A DNA stretch of 64,000 nt from positions 124,001 through 188,000 of the forward strand of contig NZ_JARZFX010000001.1 in the NCBI RefSeq assembly GCF_036026595.1. Reading direction: 5' to 3'. This document shows, in pieces, positions 34,212 through 43,435 of the stretch. Position 1 is the first letter of the stretch. Each line of letters opens with the position of its first letter. The stretch comes from Virgibacillus_P tibetensis. Lineage in GTDB: Bacteria > Bacillota > Bacilli > Bacillales > Amphibacillaceae. The notes under the pieces are model-generated. The model had not been told where the DNA came from. It was given only the letters and a program-made list of their open reading frames with translations, and made no database searches. Both the position numbers and the translations under genes were made by a program.

Positions 34212-34306
34212 ATAAAGTACAGTCGAGTTATAGTTCACATACGTATAATCCTACCATATTGTTTCAGAATCTGTTCACATTTACAAAAAAGAGGATAAGG
34301 TTAGTA

Positions 34307-34325
34307 TGTTATAATAGGTATTATA
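34307..34325 (+). promoter_or_regulatory. hemA promoter -10 with overlapping inverted repeat
   Basis: Extended -10 TGTTATAAT at 34307-34315; no good -35. The -10 is part of a 7-2-7 inverted repeat TATAATA-GG-TATTATA (34310-34325). PerR represses hemA in B. subtilis at an AT-rich palindrome, so this is a candidate PerR-type site, but its spacing differs from the usual 7-1-7. Confidence 0.5.
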
Positions 34326-34338
34326 TAGGTTAAAAAGT

Positions 34339-34378
34339 GTATGTTCAAAAACCATGAACATACTCCTTAAGTTTTTTT
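34339..34378 (+). terminator. Hairpin in the hemA leader
   Basis: GTATGTTCA/TGAACATAC, 9-bp stem with a 7-base loop, then 8 bases and a T7 run next to the hemA ribosome site. It may be an attenuator or a 5' stabilising hairpin. Confidence 0.45.
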
Positions 34379-34391
34379 GGGGGTAGATAGC

Positions 34392-35768
34392 GTGCATATA
34401 CTAAAAGTTGGGTTTAATTACAAGACAGCCCCTGTAGAGATTAGGGAAAAACTTACATTTTCAGAACAGACACTCCATGAGGCAATGGTGGAGTTGAAAG
34501 CTAAAAAGAGCATTCTGGAAAATGTAATTATTTCTACATGCAATCGTACAGAAGTTTACGCAGTAGTAGACCAAATTCATACAGGACGGTATTATATAAA
34601 ACAATTTTTGGCAGATTGGTTTGAGATTGATAAGGAGGATTTTTCTTCTTATCTACGGATTACAGAAGATGATGGTGCTTTAGAGCATCTTCTTAGGGTT
34701 TCTACCGGACTTGATTCAATGGTCTTAGGGGAAACTCAAATTTTGGGACAAGTAAAAGAAGCATTTCTTACTTCCCAAAAAATGAACACGACTGGAACAA
34801 TATTTAATGAACTTTTTAAGCAGGCTATTACTTTTGGAAAACGAGCACAAAAGGATACAGCAATTGGCGAACATGCAGTATCCGTAAGTTACGCTGCTGT
34901 TGAACTTGCCAAAAAAATATTTGGAGACCTTCAAAATAAACATGTTGTTATTCTTGGAGCGGGAAAAATGGGCGAACTTGCTGTTAAAAACCTTCAAGGT
35001 TCAGGAGCAACAAAAATTACAGTGGTTAATCGAACACATGAGAAGGCGGCAGTATTAGCAGAAAAATTCGATGCTACATCAACTCACATGGATGATCTGC
35101 AGGATGTATTAAAGAAAGCTGACATTTTAATAAGCTCAACGGGGTCAGACTCTGTTGTGTTAACTAAGGAAATATTAGCTCCTATTCAGAAAAAACGTAA
35201 AGGCAGCCCTCTTTTCCTGGTAGATATTGCAGTCCCAAGAGACTTGGATCCGAAAATTGCTGAATTAGATAATGTGTTCCTTTATGATATTGATGATTTA
35301 CAGCATATAGTTGATGAAAATTTACGAGCAAGAAAAGCAGCTGCTGAAGAGATTGAAATTATGCTTGAAGCAGAAATCGTTGCCTTTAAGGAATGGGTAA
35401 AAACACTAGGTGTGGTACCTGTTATATCTGCACTAAGACAAAAGGCACTGTCGATTCAGTCGGAAACGATGCAAAGTATCGAACGGAAAATCCCAGACTT
35501 AACAGCTCGTGAGAGAAAAGTAATAAACAAACATACCAAAAGTATTATTAATCAACTTTTAAAAGAGCCTGTTACACAGGCGAAAGAAATAGCTGCCAGT
35601 GGTAGAGCAGAAGAGTCTTTAGAGTTATTTGTTAATATTTTTGGAATTGAAGAAGAAGTAAAAGCAGAGTTCGAAAAACAAGCAATAAAAAATGATGCGT
35701 TTACAAAGATAGAGAAAATAAATGAAAAAGTATCCTTTCAAATGGTAGAAAATATCAAAACGACTTAA
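34392..35768 (+). CDS. hemA: Glutamyl-tRNA reductase
   Basis: A 458-residue enzyme reducing Glu-tRNA to glutamate semialdehyde, the first step of C5 tetrapyrrole synthesis. Catalytic Cys50 lies in STCNRTE, the NADPH site is GAGKMGELA, and the C-terminal dimerisation domain is present. The GTG at 34392 (MHILKVGFNYKTAPVEIRE) is preferred over the TTG at 34377, which sits within the G-rich ribosome site. First gene of hemAXCDBL. Confidence 0.96.
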   Translation: MHILKVGFNYKTAPVEIREKLTFSEQTLHEAMVELKAKKSILENVIISTCNRTEVYAVVDQIHTGRYYIKQFLADWFEIDKEDFSSYLRITEDDGALEHLLRVSTGLDSMVLGETQILGQVKEAFLTSQKMNTTGTIFNELFKQAITFGKRAQKDTAIGEHAVSVSYAAVELAKKIFGDLQNKHVVILGAGKMGELAVKNLQGSGATKITVVNRTHEKAAVLAEKFDATSTHMDDLQDVLKKADILISSTGSDSVVLTKEILAPIQKKRKGSPLFLVDIAVPRDLDPKIAELDNVFLYDIDDLQHIVDENLRARKAAAEEIEIMLEAEIVAFKEWVKTLGVVPVISALRQKALSIQSETMQSIERKIPDLTARERKVINKHTKSIINQLLKEPVTQAKEIAASGRAEESLELFVNIFGIEEEVKAEFEKQAIKNDAFTKIEKINEKVSFQMVENIKTT

Positions 35769-35785
35769 AAGAAAGGATTTCAAGT

Positions 35786-36607
35786 ATGATTGAAGTGAAA
35801 TTGATCGTTGAATTGCTGTTAATTATATATGGGTTAAGCTTAGTAGGTTATTTTATTGATTTTATACAGCACAACCAGAAGGTTAATAAAATCGCCTTCT
35901 GGTTACTTAGTATGGTTTGGGCTATTCAAACCTTTTTTTTATTGTATCAAGTATTAATTGAAAAAAACTTTCCGATAATAACTTTAAATGATAGTTTGTT
36001 TTTATATGCATGGGTGCTGGTAACAATCTCGTTGATTATTAATAAACTACTACCAATAAATTTTATTGTGTTTTTTATGAATCTATTTGGCTTCTTTATT
36101 CATCTATTATATGTGTCAACCACAGCCCAGCAAAACATTCACAAAGGTGGGGGACAATTAGTAAACGAAATATTAGCAACGCATATTACATTAGCAATCG
36201 TATCTTATGGTTTCTTTACGGTTTCTTTTCTATTTTCGCTAATGCATATAATGCAGCACCACTTCTTAAAAGAAAAAAAAAGTTTTAAATGGATATGGCG
36301 TTTTGGTGATTTAAAAGTTTTGGACACCTATTCATTCAGAGCTATAACTATCGGAGTCCCTTTATTATTGATAGGTATTATATTTGGTGTTGTCTGGGCA
36401 CATGTTTCAAATTCTGAGTTTTATTGGTTTGATATTAAGACGGTTGGTTCTATACTGGTGTTAGTAGTTTATATCGTTTATTTGATACTGCGGTTAGTTA
36501 GCGGCTATCAAGGAAAAGCGTTATCAATTTATAATACAGCTGCGTTCTTAGTTCTATTAATAAATTTCTTTTTATTTAGTTTACTATCAAATTTCCATTT
36601 TAATTAA
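35786..36607 (+). CDS. hemX: HemX, CcsA-like membrane protein
   Basis: A 273-residue membrane protein with about eight helices and the cytochrome-c-assembly-type segment GGGQLVNEILATHITLAIVS. HemX lowers HemA levels in B. subtilis. It lies 17 bases after hemA. Confidence 0.93.
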   Translation: MIEVKLIVELLLIIYGLSLVGYFIDFIQHNQKVNKIAFWLLSMVWAIQTFFLLYQVLIEKNFPIITLNDSLFLYAWVLVTISLIINKLLPINFIVFFMNLFGFFIHLLYVSTTAQQNIHKGGGQLVNEILATHITLAIVSYGFFTVSFLFSLMHIMQHHFLKEKKSFKWIWRFGDLKVLDTYSFRAITIGVPLLLIGIIFGVVWAHVSNSEFYWFDIKTVGSILVLVVYIVYLILRLVSGYQGKALSIYNTAAFLVLLINFFLFSLLSNFHFN

Positions 36608-36629
36608 CATATTTTAAGGAGGAAGCAAA

Positions 36630-37559
36630 ATGCGTAAGATAACGATAGGATCACGAAAAAGTAATCTAGCAGTAACCCAAACAGACTGGGTAATTGATCA
36701 GCTGAAGAAAGCTGGAATTAAGAATGACTTTGAGGTAAAGAAGATTGTTACTAAAGGGGATCGCATACTTGATGTAACATTGTCCAAAGTTGGTGGAAAA
36801 GGTTTGTTTGTTAAAGAAATAGAACAAGCAATGTATGATAAAGAAATCGATTTAGCAGTACATAGCATGAAAGATATGCCGTCTACGATGCCGGAGGGTC
36901 TTGTAATAACATCGATTCCAGTGCGGGAAGACCACCGCGATGCATTTATCTCAAAGAACAATATATCTTTGAAAGACTTGCCTGAAGGAGCTATTGTAGG
37001 TACGAGCAGTTTACGTCGTTCAGCACAAGTGCTGGCAGAGAGACCGGATGTAACTATTAAATGGATTCGAGGAAATATTGAAACACGAATCCGCAAATTA
37101 AATGAAGAAGATTATGACGCGATTATACTGGCAGTATCAGGTCTGAAGCGAGTTGGGCTTAGTGAGGAGTTAATAACTGAATACCTGGAGTCGGATGTTT
37201 GTGTACCAGCTGTTGGTCAAGGAGCATTAGCAATAGAGTGTCGGGAAGATGATTATGAGTTGCGTGAAATATTAGCACAGATTAATGATTCAGATACAAC
37301 AAAAACAGTGACAGCGGAACGAACATTCCTGCACCTGCTTGAAGGAGGCTGTCAAGTGCCGATTGGCGGGTATGCCTATCTGGAAGGTGATGAAATAGTT
37401 TTAACTGCTTTAGTTGGAACACCTGACGGTAAGACAATTCTTAAAGAAGTAGCACGTGGTCTTGATCCGGAAACTGTAGGAAGAGAAGCCGCGAATGCCT
37501 TAATAAGTCAAGGAGCAAAAGAGATAGTTGATAAGGTAAAAGAGGAGCTTGACCAGTAA
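36630..37559 (+). CDS. hemC: Hydroxymethylbilane synthase
   Basis: A 309-residue porphobilinogen deaminase. It has RKSNLAVTQT at the N-terminus, HSMKDMP, GTSSLRRSAQ, and the dipyrromethane cofactor cysteine C241 in LEGGCQVPIGG. AAGGAGG ribosome site. Its stop overlaps the hemD start (TAATG). Confidence 0.96.
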   Translation: MRKITIGSRKSNLAVTQTDWVIDQLKKAGIKNDFEVKKIVTKGDRILDVTLSKVGGKGLFVKEIEQAMYDKEIDLAVHSMKDMPSTMPEGLVITSIPVREDHRDAFISKNNISLKDLPEGAIVGTSSLRRSAQVLAERPDVTIKWIRGNIETRIRKLNEEDYDAIILAVSGLKRVGLSEELITEYLESDVCVPAVGQGALAIECREDDYELREILAQINDSDTTKTVTAERTFLHLLEGGCQVPIGGYAYLEGDEIVLTALVGTPDGKTILKEVARGLDPETVGREAANALISQGAKEIVDKVKEELDQ

Positions 37560-38323
37560 TGCCAATATCATTACATGAAAAGAAAATATTAATCACTCGA
37601 GAGGAAAGCCAAGCGAAGGAATTCACTGAGATGGTTAGATTTTATGGTGGGCAGCCAGTGGAGGTTCCTTTATTAACTATTTCATGTAAAGATAAACCTG
37701 AAAGTAAGCAATTGCTTACGAATCTGAATAAATATGAATGGTTGTTTTTTACAAGCGCTAACGGAGTGAATTGTTTTTTTCAACTTGTTAAAAAGTATAA
37801 GATAGATTGGGCTGTATTCCAGACTATGAAGATGGCAGTTGTGGGACATAAAACTGAAGCTGCTTTAAAAGGCTTTGGTTTTACGGCTTCGTTCATGCCT
37901 ACCACCTATAATGCCGATGTAATGGCAAATGAATTTCTTAACAGAGAGACTGGAAAAATACCCGTTTTACTAGTTCGCGGGAACCGTTCAAGGGAAGTTC
38001 TACCAGCCAGGTTCTCCAAGTACGGATTGCCCTATGATTTACTGGAAGTATATGATACTTCTTATAACTATCAAATGAAACATAGATTGAATGATATTTT
38101 AAAGAATGGAAACATTGATTATATTACTTTTACCAGCCCATCGACAGTAGAGGCATTTTGGGAGATGGCAACGGCTGAGTCCCGGATACCTTGCGCATGT
38201 ATTGGTACAACGACAGAACTGCGGGCACGTGAGCTTGGTTTTAACTCAGTAATCACCCCACAGGAGTTTACAATAGATGAATTGATAGCAAGTTTAAGTA
38301 ACTATATTACTGAAAGGGGATAG
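37559..38323 (+). CDS. hemD: Uroporphyrinogen-III synthase
   Basis: A 254-residue HemD that closes and inverts ring D of hydroxymethylbilane. Sequence is weakly conserved as usual; recognisable parts are LITREESQAKEF, FTSANGVNCFF and ITFTSPSTVEAFWEM. Start codon overlaps the hemC stop by one base, so translation is coupled. Confidence 0.92.
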   Translation: MPISLHEKKILITREESQAKEFTEMVRFYGGQPVEVPLLTISCKDKPESKQLLTNLNKYEWLFFTSANGVNCFFQLVKKYKIDWAVFQTMKMAVVGHKTEAALKGFGFTASFMPTTYNADVMANEFLNRETGKIPVLLVRGNRSREVLPARFSKYGLPYDLLEVYDTSYNYQMKHRLNDILKNGNIDYITFTSPSTVEAFWEMATAESRIPCACIGTTTELRARELGFNSVITPQEFTIDELIASLSNYITERG

Positions 38324-38329
38324 GTTTTA

Positions 38330-39310
38330 ATGCCAGAAAAACTAGAATTTAAACGTCATCGCAGATTACGCTCTTCAGATTCTATGCGTTCCCTAATTCG
38401 GGAAAACTTTTTGCGAACAGACGATTTTATATATCCAATTTTTATTATAGAGGGAACAGCTATTAAAAATGAAGTATCCTCCATGCCTGGAGTGTTTCAA
38501 GTTTCTCTTGATCGCTTAAAAGAGGAAGTAGAGGAGATACATGCTTTAGGTATTAAAGCTATGATGCTTTTTGGTGTACCAAGTGAAAAAGATGAACAAG
38601 GTACAGGGGCGTTTCATGAAAGTGGAATTGTTCAACTGGCAACAAAATTAATCAAAAAGGAATTTCCGAAAATGCTCGTTGTGGCCGATACGTGTTTATG
38701 TGAATACACATCACATGGGCACTGTGGAGTCATTTACAATCAGGATGTGGATAATGATGAGTCACTTAAACTATTAGCTAAAACTGCAGTAGCGCAAGCT
38801 GAGGCAGGTGCAGATATTATCGCACCGTCTAATATGATGGACGGCTTTGTTGCTGTTATTCGTCAAGCTTTAGATGATGCAGGCTTTGAAAATATTCCGA
38901 TCATGTCCTACGCGGTTAAATACGCATCCGCTTTTTATGGTCCATTCAGGGATGCAGCAGACAGTACCCCACAATTTGGCGATCGCAAAACATATCAAAT
39001 GGATTCTGCAAATCGAAAAGAAGCAATGCGTGAAGCAGCATCAGATATTGAAGAAGGTGCAGACTTTCTAATTGTTAAGCCTGCATTATCTTATCTTGAT
39101 ATAGTGCGCGATGTGAAAAATAACTTTAATGCTCCTGTGGTTGCATACAATGTAAGTGGTGAATATGCCATGGTAAAAGCAGCAGCGTTAAACGGTTGGA
39201 TCGATGAACAGGCATTAGTGATGGAAATGCTAACCTCTATGAAACGAGCAGGAGCAGATTTAATTATCACATATTTTGCAAAAGATGCAGCTAAATGGTT
39301 GAATGATTAG
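38330..39310 (+). CDS. hemB: Porphobilinogen synthase
   Basis: A 326-residue 5-aminolevulinate dehydratase. The zinc-type cysteine cluster DTCLCEYTSHGHCG and the two active-site lysines (in SYAVKYASAFYGPFRDAA and FLIVKPALSYLD) are present. It begins 6 bases after hemD. Confidence 0.96.
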   Translation: MPEKLEFKRHRRLRSSDSMRSLIRENFLRTDDFIYPIFIIEGTAIKNEVSSMPGVFQVSLDRLKEEVEEIHALGIKAMMLFGVPSEKDEQGTGAFHESGIVQLATKLIKKEFPKMLVVADTCLCEYTSHGHCGVIYNQDVDNDESLKLLAKTAVAQAEAGADIIAPSNMMDGFVAVIRQALDDAGFENIPIMSYAVKYASAFYGPFRDAADSTPQFGDRKTYQMDSANRKEAMREAASDIEEGADFLIVKPALSYLDIVRDVKNNFNAPVVAYNVSGEYAMVKAAALNGWIDEQALVMEMLTSMKRAGADLIITYFAKDAAKWLND

Positions 39311-39346
39311 TAGAAGAATAAAAATATGCAGATAGGGTGATTAATT

Positions 39347-40636
39347 GTGAAAAGTTTTACGAACTCAATAGATGCTTACAAAGAGGCTGTCGATTTAATG
39401 CCTGGTGGAGTTAACTCCCCTGTCCGTGCTTTTAAATCGGTAGGTATGTCTCCTGTTTTCATGGAGCAGGGAAAAGGATCGAAAATAACTGATATTGATG
39501 GTAATGAATATATTGATTATGTACTTAGTTGGGGACCTCTGATTTTGGGGCATGCAGATGAGCGGGTTGTTGCTAAACTCCAAGAAGTCGCTGCAAAAGG
39601 CACTAGCTTTGGTGCTCCTACAGTTCTGGAAAATACGCTAGCAAAACTGGTAATTGATCGTGTGCCTTCCATCGAAATGGTACGGATGGTGAATTCAGGA
39701 ACTGAAGCAACAATGAGCGCGTTGCGTTTAGCCCGTGGTTATACGGGAAGGGATAAAATTTTAAAATTCGAAGGAAACTATCACGGTCACGGTGACTCAC
39801 TGTTGATTAAAGCAGGTTCAGGTGTCGCAACACTTGGATTGCCAGATAGTCCTGGTGTTCCTGAGTCAATTGCTAAAAATACAATCACAGTCCCATACAA
39901 CGATGTGGAGAGCGTCCGTTACGCATTTGAAACATATGGTGATGATTTAGCTGCTGTTATTGTAGAACCAGTTTCGGGAAATATGGGTGTGGTTCCACCT
40001 CATAATAATTTTTTACAAGAACTTAGAACGATTACGGAAAAAAATGGTACAGTACTTATATTTGACGAAGTAATGACAGGGTTTCGTGTTGGTTATAATT
40101 GTGCTCAAGGACATTTTGGAATAACACCTGATTTAACTTGTTTAGGAAAAGTTATCGGTGGTGGCTTACCGGTGGGAGCCTATGGTGGTAAGCGTGAGAT
40201 TATGGAAAAGATTGCTCCAACAGGGTCTATTTATCAAGCAGGCACCTTATCAGGAAATCCACTTGCAATGACTGCAGGGATTGAGACGTTAAGTGCACTC
40301 GATGAATCATCCTATAAAGAAATAAATAAGAAGGTGGACAAATTAATTGAAGGTTTTGAGCAAGCAGCAATTGATTTTGAAATCCCGTTACAGATAAACC
40401 GTGCAGGGTCAATGGTCGGTGTATTCTTCACAGACGAAGCAGTTATTAATTACGAAACTGCCCAAAAATCCAATCTGGATTACTTTGCGCAGTATTACCG
40501 TGCAATGATGGAAGAAGGCGTCTTCTTGCCACCTTCACAGTTTGAGGGATTGTTCTTATCAACCGCTCATACGGATGAAGATGTGGAAAAGACAATACAG
40601 GCAGTGAATAATGCATTTGCTAAAATTAAAAAATAA
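39347..40636 (+). CDS. hemL: Glutamate-1-semialdehyde 2,1-aminomutase
   Basis: A 429-residue PLP enzyme forming 5-aminolevulinate. The PLP lysine is K268 in LGKVIGGGLPVGAYGG; MPGGVNSPVRAF at the N-terminus and NSGTEATMSALRLAR are classic. GTG start after an AGGGTGATT site. Last gene of the haem operon, followed by a terminator. Confidence 0.97.
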   Translation: MKSFTNSIDAYKEAVDLMPGGVNSPVRAFKSVGMSPVFMEQGKGSKITDIDGNEYIDYVLSWGPLILGHADERVVAKLQEVAAKGTSFGAPTVLENTLAKLVIDRVPSIEMVRMVNSGTEATMSALRLARGYTGRDKILKFEGNYHGHGDSLLIKAGSGVATLGLPDSPGVPESIAKNTITVPYNDVESVRYAFETYGDDLAAVIVEPVSGNMGVVPPHNNFLQELRTITEKNGTVLIFDEVMTGFRVGYNCAQGHFGITPDLTCLGKVIGGGLPVGAYGGKREIMEKIAPTGSIYQAGTLSGNPLAMTAGIETLSALDESSYKEINKKVDKLIEGFEQAAIDFEIPLQINRAGSMVGVFFTDEAVINYETAQKSNLDYFAQYYRAMMEEGVFLPPSQFEGLFLSTAHTDEDVEKTIQAVNNAFAKIKK

Positions 40637-40653
40637 ATAATTGTGTTTATTGG

Positions 40654-40682
40654 GCTATTCTCTTAGTGGAATAGCTTTTTTT
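40654..40682 (+). terminator. Terminator of hem operon
   Basis: GCTATTC/GAATAGC, 7-bp stem, then T7. Confidence 0.85.
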
Positions 40683-40694
40683 ATGTTATTTAAA

Positions 40695-40723
40695 GCATAA
40701 CCGCAAAAAGCTGTTCATATAGA
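40695..40723 (+). promoter_or_regulatory. Candidate sigma-E promoter of spoVID
   Basis: GCATAAC (40695-40701), 14-base spacer, CATATAGA (40716-40723). It loosely fits the sigma-E pattern; spoVID is sigma-E dependent in B. subtilis. Confidence 0.35.
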
Positions 40724-40773
40724 TAATTAAGACATATAAGCATATGGAATGTATGTTGAAGGGAGGGAATCAT

Positions 40774-41829
40774 GTGTCAAATGATCGACAGGTATTTAGT
40801 TTTGAGTTAAACGAGGCGCTTTACTTTGAAAAGGGACAGGAAGTTGCAGAAATGAAAGAGATTTCACTGGACCCTGAAATATCTATACAATCCTTTAATG
40901 AGTACATTTCTATAAGAGGTGTAATCGAGTTGCAAGGGTCCTACCAACGAATATTATCTTCTGAGGTGGAAGAGGATACACTGGAATTTGAGGACTATCA
41001 TTCAAAACGTTATGTAGAACGAGTTGTAGATAAGGAGGATGGCATCGCTTCCTTTTCCCACCGCTTCCCTGTGGAAATTTCTGTTCCAACATATCGCGTA
41101 GCTGATATAGACGATGTGACTGTTTATATTGAGTCATTTGATTATGAAGTACCTGATCAAAGTCAACTGAGATTGTACTCCACAATTGAAATTCACGGTA
41201 TTAATAATTATGCAGAAAATGACAATAAAGAGGAAGACCAGGAACAAGAAGAAAACAGTCCTCAAAATATACCGGAGGAAAGTTTTCAATTCGAGATTAA
41301 GCGGAAAGAAGAAGCCGAATCGATCAATGATCCCCAGATTAGTAACACAACAAATATACCTTCATTACCTGCAGAAAGCAATACAGAAATCAACACAGAA
41401 ACCAACACAGAAACCAATAAAGAAATGAAAGAAAAGGATCGTTGGAAATACAAAGAAAGTAAAACATTTGCAGAATTCTTTGGCAAGGAGTCATCAAACG
41501 AGGAAGCGTATTCACCGGAATCGGATGAAAGCTCTGCTATTTCTTCAGAAGCACATTATGAATCTGATGACTACGAAAGTATGGAAAGTCGTTCAGAAAA
41601 AGAAAAGGTGGAAGATGTAAGTTATTTATCTGATATGTTCAGAAGTTCTACTGAAGAACAATATACAAAAATGAGACTTTGTATTGTACAGGAGAAAGAT
41701 ACGATTGAATCAATAGCTGAGCGTTATAAAATAACAACATTGCAGTTGATAAAACAAAACCGATTGGATGATGAGGAATATAATGTATCTGAAGGGCAAC
41801 TGCTATATATACCAACTAAAAAAAGGTGA
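40774..41829 (+). CDS. spoVID: Spore coat morphogenetic protein SpoVID
   Basis: A 351-residue protein that tethers the coat to the forespore surface. N-terminal beta-rich domain (FELNEALYFEKGQEVAEM, SLDPEISIQSFNEYISIRG), a long acidic Glu/Ser linker at about 150-300, and a C-terminal LysM-like domain (CIVQEKDTIESIAERY to GQLLYIPTKKR). The GTG at 40774 has GGGAGGG 6 bases upstream. A tandem repeat sits in the linker. Followed by ysxE as in B. subtilis. Confidence 0.94.
   Translation: MSNDRQVFSFELNEALYFEKGQEVAEMKEISLDPEISIQSFNEYISIRGVIELQGSYQRILSSEVEEDTLEFEDYHSKRYVERVVDKEDGIASFSHRFPVEISVPTYRVADIDDVTVYIESFDYEVPDQSQLRLYSTIEIHGINNYAENDNKEEDQEQEENSPQNIPEESFQFEIKRKEEAESINDPQISNTTNIPSLPAESNTEINTETNTETNKEMKEKDRWKYKESKTFAEFFGKESSNEEAYSPESDESSAISSEAHYESDDYESMESRSEKEKVEDVSYLSDMFRSSTEEQYTKMRLCIVQEKDTIESIAERYKITTLQLIKQNRLDDEEYNVSEGQLLYIPTKKR
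41380..41427 (+). repeat. 12-bp tandem repeat in spoVID
   Basis: Four in-frame copies of a 12-base unit (AATACAGAAATC, AACACAGAAACC twice, AATAAAGAAATG), coding for NTEI-NTET-NTET-NKEM in the linker. Confidence 0.85.
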
Positions 41830-41983
41830 AGATATGTGATTTCCAGCGATAACTGCAGAAAGAATTAGCAGTAATTCCCTTAATAACCATGTGAGTTTTT
41901 GGCTGTAATTTAAATTGCTTCGTAAACACTATAGTCACACCAGCAGTTTTATGCAAGCAACTACTTGTGTATTATTGAATCGT

Positions 41984-42032
41984 CCGTGTGGGGGCATGAT
42001 CAGCATATGTCGCCACACGGTTTGTATTTTTG
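41984..42032 (+). terminator. Hairpin between spoVID and ysxE
   Basis: CCGTGTGG/CCACACGG, 8-bp stem with a 21-base loop, then TTTGTATTTTT. The rest of the 243-base gap shows nothing I can name. Confidence 0.6.
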
Positions 42033-42072
42033 GGTACTCGGAGGCAGTTCATTTTAGGTGGTGAGGTAAAAG

Positions 42073-43086
42073 ATGAATGTAGTTAATAATGTGTTACGTT
42101 CTTATGCCATTTACCCTATAGATGTTGAAAAAATAACAGGTAAACTTTACAAAGTGAGTGATGGAAATATTACATATGCCTTAAAAAAAAGTTCTCTGTC
42201 CATGCAGAATAAGTATCATTTCCATAGCGTATACCAGCAGGCTAACAATCATAATATCACTTCAATTGTACCGGTTTACTTAACGCAAAGAGGGGAAATA
42301 TACGAAGAAACAGAACAAGGCATCTTTTATTTAACTCCTTGGATAAATGCAGAACAATCACACTCAACTAAACAACCAATTGTGAATTTTTATCAAACAA
42401 TTGGGAGAATTCATGCCGAAACTAAACGAACTAAATCTATTTCAACTAACCAAATGATCAGTGATTTCCATACTTATAAATCATTCTGTCTGGCATCACA
42501 GAATAAATTACTCGAGTTTGTCGATTTGTTTGAACGAACCAGATATATGTCTCCAATCGAACTGCTGGTTTGCACACACTTTCGAGATCTTGAGTTGGCC
42601 TTACGAGAATCAATTAAGCGAATTGATCAATTTGTTGACGGGCAAGAGGAAGAAACAGCATGGAATTATAGTTTATGCCATGGTGATTTAAAATTTTCTC
42701 ATCTTATAAATGCTGAGACTTTTTATATAATTAATTGGGAAAAAGCATCTTATGGTCATGCTGTCACAGATCTCGCTGGCTTCTTTAATTGCGAGGCAGC
42801 CAATTTTGACTTTCCTGCAAACGAAATCATTGAATTGTTTGAGAAATACTATGACGAAAATGAGTTATCGAATAATGAACTCTATCTGCTATCCATCCAT
42901 TTATTGAATCCAATAGACTACCTCAGGATTGTTCAAGACTATAGTAAAAAAAGCTCTGAAGAAACGATGATTAACCAAATCATAAAGCTGCAGCATGCAT
43001 ACAGGAAAATACGATTTGGACTTCAATGGTCAAATTATGTTGAGACTGAACATGAGACGATATCATTAGAAGATCTTGAGAGTTAA
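42073..43086 (+). CDS. ysxE: Spore coat kinase-like protein YsxE
   Basis: A 337-residue member of the CotS/aminoglycoside-phosphotransferase-like family, next to spoVID as in B. subtilis. The catalytic-loop motif HGD is at 203-205 (CHGDLKFSH), but the metal-binding asparagine expected at 210 is histidine. The DFG-like aspartate expected at 221 is asparagine (IINWE). ATP hydrolysis is therefore doubtful, and it may be a structural pseudokinase of the coat. Ribosome site GGTGAGG. Confidence 0.88.
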   Translation: MNVVNNVLRSYAIYPIDVEKITGKLYKVSDGNITYALKKSSLSMQNKYHFHSVYQQANNHNITSIVPVYLTQRGEIYEETEQGIFYLTPWINAEQSHSTKQPIVNFYQTIGRIHAETKRTKSISTNQMISDFHTYKSFCLASQNKLLEFVDLFERTRYMSPIELLVCTHFRDLELALRESIKRIDQFVDGQEEETAWNYSLCHGDLKFSHLINAETFYIINWEKASYGHAVTDLAGFFNCEAANFDFPANEIIELFEKYYDENELSNNELYLLSIHLLNPIDYLRIVQDYSKKSSEETMINQIIKLQHAYRKIRFGLQWSNYVETEHETISLEDLES

Positions 43087-43271
43087 ATCCAACCCTGATG
43101 AAAAGCAATAAACAGACCAACCAGTAAACCTAATAAAAAAACATCCAGGCTTGTTGGAAAAAATAAAGTACGAATTAATTGAAAGATCAATATAGGTAAA
43201 GTAACTTTCTCCACAACAATGATACAGTTTCTTGCCCATGGTGGCAGTCTATAACGATAATAACGAGCCAT
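43083..43271 (-). CDS. Small membrane protein, unknown
   Basis: A 62-residue protein with a basic aromatic N-terminus (MARYYRYRLPPWARN) and two hydrophobic segments (VEKVTLPILIFQLIRTLFF and LDVFLLGLLVGLFIAF). A strong ribosome site AAGGGGTGAT precedes the ATG at 43271, so it is probably real. It overlaps the last 4 bases of ysxE tail to tail. I do not know the family. Confidence 0.7.
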   Translation of the reverse strand: MARYYRYRLPPWARNCIIVVEKVTLPILIFQLIRTLFFPTSLDVFLLGLLVGLFIAFHQGWI

Positions 43272-43367
43272 ATAATCACCCCTTTTTATGAATTCCTCAC
43301 TTGTTATGCCTTTATCTTATATAATATGTATATAGACGGTTGTTTTGTGCAATACCTGTAATAATAG

Positions 43368-43396
43368 TTGACGTTAGTTTGCGTTAACTATAAAAT
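43368..43396 (+). promoter_or_regulatory. Promoter of valS
   Basis: TTGACG (43368-43373), 17-base spacer, TAAAAT (43391-43396), about 40 bases before the T-box leader. Confidence 0.78.
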
Positions 43397-43435
43397 ATAG
43401 GTATTAAAGCAATTCAATTATGTACAATAAATGCG

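Noticed and set aside
34280..34315. Full sigma-A promoter TTTACA plus TATAAT for hemA
   Set aside because: The spacing of 24 bases is too long; only the extended -10 is supported.
41380..41427. CRISPR-like array
   Set aside because: Units are 12 bases, contiguous and in frame within spoVID, without spacers. No CRISPR array was seen anywhere in the window.
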